Shown in pieces: positions 24,357-33,733 of a DNA stretch of 64,000 bases. Under the pieces are notes generated by a model that did not search any database, had not been told where the DNA came from, and saw only the letters and a list, made by a program, of their open reading frames with translations. Origin of the DNA: Talinum fruticosum (Eukaryota; Streptophyta; Magnoliopsida; Caryophyllales; Talinaceae). Position numbers and translations under genes: made by a program. Location: NCBI GenBank assembly GCA_021018815.1, contig JAITYX010000010.1, positions 10,022,091-10,086,090 of the forward strand, in the 5' to 3' direction. Position 1 is the stretch's first letter. Each line of letters starts with the position of its first letter.

Positions 24357-25863
24357 GACCATGTGGAGGAGAGAGAAAAATAAAAAGGGGGTTATGAGGT
24401 GGAAGGGAGCTTCTCCGAGGAGCAGCCAGGCCAGGGGAAAAACAGGAGAGAGAAGGAAAAAGAGAGGGGGAAAAGAACGTGTGAGACACAACTCATTGGG
24501 AGTTGTGTCCAGCGCGTATGGCGCGTATAAGACACGCATGTGGAGGGGAGTGATAGAGAGGCGTGCGAGCCCCGCGTCATATTGCAAGTGAGCAAGCTAC
24601 TTCTACTTTTTTTTAAAAAAATTCAACAACTGTTTTCCCATTTTTTTGATTTTTTTGTGTGTAACGGTTAGTGTAATGGCTATATTTTGGTGAAATTTAA
24701 CCCATTTGTAATGGCTATTTTTTTGTTAATTATGTAACAACGATCATATTTTTTCACCCAAAAGACGCTATAAATAAGGTATATGATGGAATATTAAATT
24801 TGTAATTTTTCACCTTATCAATCTCACTATACTCTCAAAATCCCAAATTATAGATACAAATTCGAAAAAAGCCATCCAAAATTTTCAAATTCTCATCATC
24901 CTAATTTTCAAAATTATCACCCTTAAAATGACTCGTATTTTCAAAATAATTCAAACTCTCAATAGTATAATAGTCACACACTTGAATATTTCCGTAACCC
25001 AAACTCCCAAAATTATAATGCCCCAATTATGAAAATTATTATTTTATCCATCCTACATATTCATGTTCGCCGGGATCATTCGTTAGGTGGATGGGTAATA
25101 TTGGTATTGATGATAGTCCACAAAATATGGGCTCCCGTAGAAGTCGTTCTTATGTTTCAACAAATGAAACTAATGTCAACATGAGTTCTCCAAGCGTAGA
25201 ATATCAACTCATACATATGAAGATGATCAAGTTGAACAAACAACAACGCAGCAAATGTTGTTTCATAACAACAAAGCAAAAGGGGGTATGATGGGATGAG
25301 TTAGAAGATAAGCTCTTATTCGAGTGCATGGTTAAATATGAGCAATGATCCCATTACTGAAATTGGCCAAAGAGCGACGACATTTAGGCGGGGATGGGCG
25401 CGGGGCAAGTACGGGGCATGTACGGCTATATCCGCATCCATACCCATTTTCAAAAATCATCCCCATAACCATACCCATATCCATCGGGTTTTTATAATCT
25501 ATCCCAATACCCATACCCATTGGGTATTTCGGGTGTATTGGATATTATAATGTTAAATAATAATATCTATAGGGTAATACCCATCGGGTTTTATACCACC
25601 GTAAGTTGGCATTAGTGATGAATAGGTATAAAAATCTATTGCCTCCATCATAAATTCGTAATTATACATCGATGACACAAATAAAATGATAAAACATATT
25701 TAATTAGCCAAGTCTTCACCAACTATCCAACAAATTTTATTTTTTTAAATAACACATTTGAGTATGGGTTTGGGTTTGGGGCGGGTGAACCACATACACA
25801 TACCCGCCCCGTACCCGAACCCGTTTAACTCGTAACCGCCCTACACTCCGATCCCTACATTTA
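24357..25863 (+). repeat. Array module 8, TIR deleted, hAT MITE at its end
   Basis: After TTA the module begins GACCATGTGGAGGAGAGAG, so most of the TIR is gone. The ORF1 ATG has become ATA at about 24849. A 469-bp MITE sits exactly at the junction with module 9. Without it and its target duplication the module is about 1.03 kb. Confidence 0.78.
25388..25856. mobile_element. hAT MITE with perfect 8-bp target duplication (ACATTTAG)
   Basis: ACATTTAG occurs at 25380-25387 and 25857-25864. The left end GCGGGGATGGGCGCGGGG and the reverse complement of the right end, AGGGATCGGAGTGTAGGGCG, form an imperfect inverted pair. The interior has many CATACCCAT and GGGTATTGGG-like repeats, a hallmark of a widespread plant hAT MITE type. 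The target duplication lies across the ORF1/TIR junction of the array. Confidence 0.82.
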
Positions 25864-26313
25864 GGCTATCTCCAATGGGATCAACTTAATGGGAGTTGCT
25901 CCCATGTGAAGGAGAGAGAAAAATAAAAAAAGGGAGGGGGATGTGCGAGGTGGAATGAAGCTTCTCCGTGGAGCAGACTGAGACAGGGGAAAAACAGGAG
26001 AGAAGAAAAAAAGGGAGAGAGGGAAAATGAACGCGTGAGACACAACTTATCATGAGCTATGTCTGGCGGGTGCAAGACACTCGCACGGAGGGGAGTGAGA
26101 GAGAGGCGTGCAGGCCCTACGTGTCGGTGCAAGTGGGCAAGCTAATTCCGCCTTTTTTAAAAAAAAAAATTTCAGCAGTTGTTTTCCCTTTTTTACTTTT
26201 TGTGTGTAATAGTTAGTATAATTGCTACATTTTGATGAAGTTTAATCCATTTGTAACGACTATTTTTTTGTTAATTATGTAACAACGGTCATATTTTTTC
26301 ATCCGAAAAGCAC

Positions 26314-26320
26314 TATAAAT
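26314..26320 (+). promoter_or_regulatory. TATA box of the module-9 ORF1 promoter
   Basis: CACTATAAATAAGG lies about 80 bp upstream of the ORF1 ATG at 26395. The same box, with little change, occurs at the matching position in the other modules (for example near 17950). This makes a series of potential promoters about 1 kb apart. Confidence 0.5.
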
Positions 26321-26394
26321 AAGGTATATGGTGGAATGTTAGGTTTGTAATTTTTCACCTCACCAATCTCATTATACTATCAAAATCCCAAATT

Positions 26395-27741
26395 ATGGAT
26401 ACAAATTCAAAAAATAGCCAACCAAATTCTTTAAATTCTCATCATCCTAATTTTAAAAATTATTACCCTCAAAATGACTCCTATCTTTAGAATAATTCAA
26501 ATTCTCAATACTATCATAGTCACACACTTGAATATTTCCATAACCCAAACTCCCAAAATTATAATGCGCCCAATTCTGAAAATTATTATTTTGTCTATCC
26601 TACGTTTTCATCTTCGTCAGGATCATTCACTAGGTATATTGGTAATATTGGTATTCATGATAGCCACAAAATGTGGACTCCTGGAGAAGTCGTTCTTATG
26701 TTTCAACAGAGGAAGCTAATGTCAACATGAGTTCTCCAAGCATTAGACTTTCAATTCATGTAGATGAAGATGATTAAGTTGAAACAAACAACGAAGCAAC
26801 AAATGTTGTTTCACAACTACAAAGCAAAAGGGGTATTATGTGATGAGTTAGAAGACGAACTCTTAATCACTACATGGTTAAATGTCAGCAAGGATCCCAT
26901 CATTGGAATTGGCCAAAAGCGACGACATTTAGGGACAAAATTTGGGAGTACTTTTGTGAAGCTCAACAACGAGTACTAGGTTATAAGTGGCCAACCAAAA
27001 GATCGGTTGAAAAGTGCAAAGCTCGATGAACCAGATTATGTTCAACTATCACACATTTCTCAAGGTACTATGATGCGGCAAAGCGACGGCCGCCGAGTAG
27101 GCGTAATGAGTCCGATTATCTTAAAGCTGCATATATCCAATACAAAGAGATGCATGGCCAAAATTTTGGTTACAAGCATGCTTAACAGCTTTTGTACTAT
27201 GAACCGAAATGGCTTAATCATGTTAATAAGTCCAACAGAGGAAATGGAGATAAGTCGTCAAAGAGAACGAAGCATACAATAGCGAGGAGATTACGGTTCT
27301 TCCTCAAATCCTCATGGCCGAGAAGAGGTTAAGGCACCCATCGAAGAGTTACCCCAACCAATTATCAATAAACCTTGGAAGAAGTGTCTGTCAAAAGTCT
27401 TAGAAAGGGGAAAGCCAAAGCGACTTCATCCGAAACTAATGTCTCTAATACTAAAGTTCGGAGGAGTTGGCAAGGGTCGGAGAGACATAAATAAAAAGAA
27501 CAAATACCCTAAATAGACTTGCAGATATGAAGGCAAAAGAATTGGAATGTTAGGCTATGGAAATAGAAATTATGCAAAGGGAAGCCACAATTAAAGAAAT
27601 GATACTAAAAGAGCGGCCGGAGATACAAAGTCGAAGGAGAGAGAATATGAAAGGGCAATCATGTCAATGAATCCATCAAATATGGATGATAAAAAGAAAG
27701 AATGGTATTATACTCAGCGGAGAGAGATCATTAAGAAGTAG
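26395..27741 (+). pseudogene. PIF/Harbinger ORF1 (Myb/SANT-like accessory protein), decayed
   Basis: In this superfamily ORF1 encodes a DNA-binding partner of the transposase. From the ATG the protein is Asn/Ser/Tyr-rich (MDTNSKNSQPNSLNSHHPNF), but a TAG follows at YLPQ-like codons near 26490 where sister modules read YFQNN. Further on, in changing frames, come LITTWLNVSKDPIIG, KIWEYFCEAQQRVLGYKWP, TKRSVEKCKA, YIQYKEMHGQNFGYKH and the C-terminal NPSNMDDKKKEWYYTQRR before TAG at 27739-27741. The trihelix/NAM-associated core and the C-terminal helix are recognisable. Several frameshifts rule out a functional product. Confidence 0.72.
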
Positions 27742-28028
27742 AGGAACAAGAAGCAATAAACTATTTAGTTTAATATTGTTAGCAATGTAATGGTTAATTA
27801 CCCCGCTTTTTTTATTTATTTGTACTTGTTTTTATCTCGTAGTAAATTTGTTATCAATGCAATATGAGTTGTGCTCATGCAGTCAATCCTTTCAATATCG
27901 GTTGCTTTTGAAGCATGCTTGCATTGTCAATCATTCAATAGTATGTAAAGTACAATAATGCAAAGTATTATCAAATTTGTCATGCTTTCCTTGTTCATGC
28001 AATAAGAAAAGTACAATAATACAAAGTA
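27742..28028 (+). repeat. Spacer between ORF1 and the insertion, with short degenerate repeats
   Basis: A phrase of about 45-60 bp that includes TTGTTCATGCA and GTACAATAATGCAAAGTATT recurs imperfectly here and again at 31661-31850, on the far side of the insertion. The two blocks were one array inside the PIF element before the insertion split it. No gene is seen. Confidence 0.6.
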
Positions 28029-28452
28029 TAGACACTAAATTTTAACTCTTATATATTTAAGATTTTTATTACTAACATTAATTTTTTTAGTAAAAAAATA
28101 ATAAAATATACCAAACATATAAAAAAACAATCAAATTGGGACCAAAAAGAGCCCAAAAGCCCCAAAATAGACAATCCTAAAAAAAATAGAAAAAAGAAAA
28201 AAATTAATTTAAAAAAAACACAAAAAAATTTGAGGGGACATGGCTGGTAGACCACAAGCCAGGCCACGCCCCCTCCTCCCCAGAAATTAAAAAAAAAAAA
28301 AAGGAGGAAAAGGAAATAGAAGAGAAAGAGTAAGACAAAAACAAAATTTTACAACTTTTTTATTTTGTCATTACTTGACACCTATCATTACTTGACACCA
28401 TCCCCCCCGAAACAACGGCTCTCCACCACTCTTGTTTGTCTTTTCCTTTTTC

Positions 28453-28502
<50 letters not shown>

Positions 28503-31500
28503 AAAGAGAAGGCTACTAGGGTTTAGAGAGCCCCTATTTGTTCTATAAATACTCCATCATCAATCCCTAGTGGGAGGCTTGGTTTTTTTGGGAAAAATCT
28601 CTATCTTCTTAAAATTCTCTCTCCTTTTTCTAATCTTCTAAGAAGTGGCTTGATTAACTAAGAATTGACTCCATTGGGAGTTGATTAAGTTTAAGTTAAT
28701 CTTTCTAACTTTATCATTATCATTGCTATTGTTACTAACTTTATTGTTGTTGTTTATGTTACTTTTGCTTATTATTTCTATGATTACTTAACCCTAATAT
28801 TATTATTATTATTATCATTTATTGCAACTAACGTTTTGTTGTTTCCTTGTCTCTTTTGGGTTAGGCCGGTTCCTGGTTGGTTTTGGCTCACCGGGTTTTA
28901 CCGACCATCCCTTTAGGGCTCAGCGCGCCGTTCCCCTATTTGGTGGAACTCTAGTTTTCCTTTTTTCGGGAATGAGTAGTGAGATCCGAGAGTTAATTGT
29001 AAATTGGATGTTATTTTCTCTTTCTTGTCTTCTTTACCTTTATTCTTTCTCGTAATAATTGAAAAATGAAAAAAAATGGGCTAACTCATGATTGAACATG
29101 AATGATAATAACTTGGAGTAAAGTTGTCTAAATCGGAAGGTTTTATGCATTTCTAGGGCACTTTAGTGGAATAATTTCGATTCCAAATTTTTTTATTTTT
29201 ATATCGTTCGATGTAGTAATGAAAAACTTTCCAGAAAGTGGTCATTCACCCAAATCCAAATCTCGAACTATTTATACCATATTTTTTTCGATGAAAGGTA
29301 TAATCAATCCGAAAAAACTACACCATCACTGTTTTTCTAATTTTTCATAATCTAAACGATTTTTTCTAGAAAACTGTCCTTCATAAGAAATAAAATACAC
29401 TTCCCGATCTTTCTAAGTTGGTAAATTTTTTCTACTAATTCTGTATAGTTAGAGAGATATGATTTATTAATGTCGGCATTGCAAAACCGTAATTTCTACA
29501 AGTACTCGGATCGTAACATATGTGTTGAAAAATCTGTTAAAATATCATAAAGTTCTTTAAAAATTATACAAAACATCACACTGGTTCCTTATTATATCTA
29601 TTTAATTTAATTTATACAGTTTCATAATATAAGATTTATTTTATTTTTAATAAATAAATGAATACCCCACTATCCAGTAATGGTATAAATAAGAATATCA
29701 CCTAAGTTTTTGGCTTATCCGTTTTACATGCTAAAGAATTTATTTTTTTATATTTTTATCATTAAAACTAGACTTAAATATAAAACTATAGACTTTAGAA
29801 TCACCTTGATAGGATCTTCCTTGAAAAATTTATAATTTTTTGAAACCGCCATTCATTATAGCAAGTGAGGTACAAGAAGTATAACTTTAAGACTTTATTA
29901 AATCAATTTGAAAGTTTCTAAAAGATAAAATTTTATATTTGAGCTTCTTATGAAGTTTTCCAACTGTACAAATTTTCTTCATATTTTTTACATTCATCTT
30001 ACTTAGTTTCGGGATTTCTCTTTCAAAAAATAATTTAAAAAAATCAACTAATTATGTCTTTCAATAAAATAAATACTCGAGACTTTTTTGGTCAGTCAAG
30101 AATCATTGCTCATCATAATGCGAGCCAAGTATCCATCAATAAGTTGAATCATGAGCACTTCTCATCTCCGTGGTGTTGAAAAATTTTATTTACGTTCTTT
30201 TTTAGATTTTTTGTATTTAGGGAAACCTTGTATATTTCTTTTTTCATTGTATTGTAATAATCCAAGTACTTGTAAAACCACTAGCTTCAAAGTGTGAATA
30301 ATGATCATATTTGTTTCAAGCATGTCCTAGTCCATTCATCACAATATAATCAACTCAATCAAAAATAATAAAATGAACCGTCTACGATCGCTAATTAATG
30401 TTGTTGCCAAAATTAAAGTATGACCCATGAATAGGGGACGACGGTAATTATAATTGTCCCTTTATGATCATCCTGACCTTAATCATAAGTCATAACAATG
30501 TTTGGCTAAATACCGAATGGCGATTATTAGACGCAACCGTGCATGTCTTGTATTTGTTTGCATACTTGTCCTTAGGGCCGACATATTCTTTGATGTGTGG
30601 TCGTGACCTTTCATCAAACTTGAGGCCTTAATCAAAAATTCGTTCATATTTGATCTTAAGAATGATCCACATCCACTTCAATTCAAACAGCCTTCACAAT
30701 TTCACCATTATCCTAGTGGATCATTTTCATATCGGATATGACCGAATCGCCGATCGTATCCTTTTGTTTGGTGGTAGGCCATCGGCGAGGATTCCATCTC
30801 GAATCTTTGAGAACCATTAGCCATAAAACACCGACCCACTAATTACACAAAAAAATCCGTCCCGCTTCATATCCAAGGAATTGTTTTCTCAGTTGAAATG
30901 GGAATATTAAAAGGTCTAATCCTTATACTCATGCCTATAGTTGAGTCAATCCACCTATCCCTTCACTTATCGTCTTGAGTAATAGAGTTGGGACCCTGAG
31001 TCACTCTCTCTATTCTCAACTCGGATTGATTCGACTATAGGAATGAGTCATCTCTAAAATCTTTTAACATGACCACGAAACAAGGAAATGATCCCTAACT
31101 ATCCCCAGTGGAACTCACAAGAGTCGTGGCGGAATCCTTACTAGAACTACATGGGGTTTTGATCCGAGAGTTGATCTAAGTCCTACAATGATCGATACGT
31201 AGAGCAATTTGGCTCTCATCCAAATGCAAACCCGCCATACATCAACGAATTTGTTGACCCTAAGTTTTCCATTCGTATGCTCGCATGTGTCCGCTTACGT
31301 GTATAATGATGCGTTTTTCTTTTATGCTATTCTTTTATGGATCTATTTTATGAATCTATATTAATCAACATTCAAGATGTCTAAAAAGGATACAAATATA
31401 TTAGGAGGAGCCCGTTCTTAGAACGGAGGGAGTGGCGAGCCCTTGACGTTCGTGCTTCCTAACCAAAACCCCGAACCCACCATCTTAGGTTCTCAAATCA

Positions 31501-31660
31501 GTCTTTTATATTGTTTTCGCCTGTTGGGCACAGGAGTCAACCTTCCTTTTTTTTCTTTTAGAAAAAGCTGTAATTTCAAAATTGTTTTATTAAAAACCCT
31601 GTCTTTATTTGGGTCATAACAAGGTGGCGACTCTAGTCATCCAAAATTTCGGGCATCACA
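28029..31660. mobile_element. 3.6-kb insertion, probably a solo LTR or LTR fragment of a long-LTR Gypsy element
   Basis: The 9-bp ACAAAGTAT flanks both sides (28021-28029 and 31660-31668), which probably contains the target duplication. Near the right border is GGTGGCGACTCTAGTCATCC, which resembles the sequence next to LTRs of Tat/Ogre-like plant elements. A TATA-like TTCTATAAATACTCC lies at about 28540, after an (ATT)n run at 28454-28500. No gag-pol domain is visible. I cannot fix the orientation or exact ends: one end looks like TGATGCCCGAAATTTT on the minus strand, but the other lacks a clean CA. Confidence 0.4.
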
Positions 31661-31952
31661 CAAAGTATTGTCAAATTTGCCATGCTTTCCTTGTTCATGC
31701 AGTAGAAAAAGTACAATAATGTAAACTATTGTCAAATTTGTCATGATTTCCTTGTGTATGCAAGTACGCAAAGTACAATAATGCAAGGTATTATCAAATA
31801 TATGATAATTTCATTGTGCATACAGTAGGCAAAATACAATAACGCAAATACTAATAGTAATGATACTAGTATATGAAGGCTTACACAATTCGAAAGAATT
31901 ACACATATCTACAACTAAACAAAGCATCTCAAACACAAACACCTCAACAACA

Positions 31953-33204
31953 ATGTCAAGCCCATCTTATGAAAAAGAAGATTTTGATCTTGATGCTGTA
32001 ATTGATAAAGCAATTGAGGAAGAAGTTCCCTCAAGCTCTATATTTCAAAGGGCTGAAATGCTAGTGCACATGTACCTATCTAACTCGAAGATAATATAAG
32101 TTCCACACCTAGTAGGCGACGAAGAAGGCACATAAACCGTCATCGCGTAGAAAGTCATAATCGCCTATATGTAGATTACTTCTCCGAAAATCCTGTGTAT
32201 ATCGATGAACAATTTCGTCGAAGGTTCAAAATGTGTACTGCTATGAGTTTTTCACTTAGAAAAGAGATGCCACTGGTAAGCTCGAAGCATCACCGATTCA
32301 AAAGTGCACTCGCTGTTATACGTGCATTGGCATATGGGGTTGCTGCAGATGCGTTGGATGAGTATTGTCACATGGTGGAATCAACCATCAGCTCATGCGT
32401 ACGGCATTTTACCGATGGAGTGTTTGAATGTTTTGCCCCCTCTTACTTGCGAAAACCAACCCAAAAAGAACTACATCGACTACTATACGTTGCGGAACAA
32501 TGCTTCCCTAGAATGCTACGCAATGTTGATTATATGCACCAGCAATGGGACAGATGCCCCATATCTTAGAAATATATGTATCAAGAAGGACACAATGAGA
32601 CGACAACTATGGTGCTCAAAGTTGTTGCTTCATTTGATACATCAATATGACATGCGTTCTTTGGTACAAGCAGGTCAAATAATGACATAACCGTCCTTTA
32701 TAAATCACAATTATTTGATGATTTACTAGAAGGACGAGCCCCTAAAGTACATTTCAATGTTGATGGAAAGCATTTCGATATGGGATATTATTTCACAGTA
32801 TGGGATATATCCACAAGTGGCTTACGCTTGTTAAATCCATCTACCATCCACAACCTGTCAAAACATAAGTTGTTTGTGACTCATCAAAAATCGGCTAGGA
32901 AGGATGTCGAACGAGCATTTGGAGTGTTACAAGCACGGTTTCTATAATTTATTGCCCAACTCGTTTTGGGGAGGTTACAACATTCAGAAAAGTTATGAAA
33001 TCATGTATCATACTTCACAATATGATCGTTGAATACGAATATTACACGTATACTTATAACTTCAGCCAACCCCAATATGTTCAACTTTCAAGCACGACCA
33101 TTATACCGCCGAACCTTGGACGAATTATTGTTTTTGAGAATTGGTTACGAAAAATATCAAGGTTCGTAACAAAAAACTCGGCAAAGTACTTCAAGATGCA
33201 CTAA
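31953..33204 (+). pseudogene. PIF/Harbinger DDE transposase, decayed
   Basis: The start is MSSPSYEKEDFDLDAVIDKA at 31953. In shifting frames follow RRRRHINRHRVESHNRLY, DYFSENPVYIDEQFRRRFKM, a gap, then AYGVAADALDEYCHMVEST and YLRKPTQKELHRLLYV. The three acidic blocks of the family can be matched: NVDYMHQQW (first Asp), SNNDITVL (second Asp) and RKDVERAFGVLQARF (Glu). The C-terminal end SCIILHNMIVEYE is also typical. Stops and frameshifts break it into at least four pieces, and part of the helix-turn-helix region after RRRFKM seems deleted. It is dead as a gene, but the family is clear. Confidence 0.8.
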
Positions 33205-33682
33205 CTAAACATATCCGGAATTGTTATGGAGCCAACTATAATGGCACTTGATTCACCATAAAATGCGGTCATAAATAAACTTATGTTTTTAGTTTTGTTT
33301 TATTTCATACGTTTAAATGCATTATTTTAATTAACTTTGGTTTGTATTGTTTTATGTCGTACATTTTATGGTTGTATTTGTATTGTGTTGTAATTTTTTA
33401 TATATTATCTTGGTATTATTGTGTGAGCTTCTTAATAAATAACAATTAATTAAATTTAATATTATTGCACATCTACAATACACACCCAAAATAGAAAAAA
33501 AGTTATTATTAACACACATCCAAAATAGAAAAAATATTATTATTAACACACACTCAAAATAATATAATACATTAATCATTTTATTATTTCCATCGTACTA
33601 TTTAATGATTAACATAATCTAAAATTAACTTAATACAACAATTATATTCATAAAATATCTCATGTGGCATCCATTTATAATA

Positions 33683-33733
33683 TAACTTATTATGGAGCAA
33701 GTCGCATGAGTTGCTACCATTGACAATTAGGCA
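33683..33733 (+). repeat. 3' terminal inverted repeat of the PIF/Harbinger element
   Basis: Reverse-complemented, this end aligns with the 5' TIR block over about 42 bases, including AATGGTAGCAACTC against AATGGGAGCAACTC and the TTGCTCC arm of the subterminal hairpin. Confidence 0.65.

Larger units (their letters stand above)
13862..26930 (+). repeat. Head-to-tail array of nine PIF/Harbinger 5' modules
   Basis: Each module runs in the same order: 5' TIR (GGCTATCTCCAATGG plus a hairpin), a GA-rich stretch ending in GGGCCCCGCGT-like sequence, an AT-rich leader with a CTATAAATAAGG TATA box, ATGGATACAAATTC, and an Asn/Tyr-rich ORF1 start through LWDELEDELLIGAWLN to about QRATTF. The ORF1 codons then stop at ACATTTA and the next module's TIR begins directly. 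Module starts are about 13862, 17602, 18570, 20245, 21216, 22226, 23297, 24357 and 25864. Once inserts are subtracted the period is about 0.97-1.07 kb. Only the last module goes on to GACAAAATTTGGGAG and full ORF1. ORF1 and transposase homology identify the family; how the array formed is inference. Confidence 0.85.
25864..33733 (+). mobile_element. Full-length but decayed PIF/Harbinger element (module 9)
   Basis: It starts with the TIR GGCTATCTCCAATGGGATC. The opposite end (about 33683-33733), read on the minus strand, is GCCTAATTGTCAATGGTAGC then AACTCATGCGACTTGCTCC. The two ends align over about 42 bp, including the subterminal hairpin. Inside are ORF1 (Myb/NAM-associated type) and a PIF-type DDE transposase, the normal two-gene content. 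A 3.6-kb insertion at 28029-31660 separates them; without it the element is about 4.2 kb. A TTA precedes the left end and a TTA lies one base beyond the right end. Both ORFs carry stops or frameshifts, so the element is not autonomous today. Confidence 0.8.

Noticed and set aside
17544..24591. Many 60-110 codon frames on both strands across the array (Arg/Glu-rich on plus, Ser/Phe/Pro-rich on minus)
   Set aside because: They recur at the same place in each module over the GA-rich segment, are not conserved in frame, and the true ORF1 lies elsewhere in the module.
28822..29055. 77-codon frame in the 3.6-kb insertion
   Set aside because: Phe/Leu/Ser-rich with no recognisable gag or pol motif; not supported as a gene.
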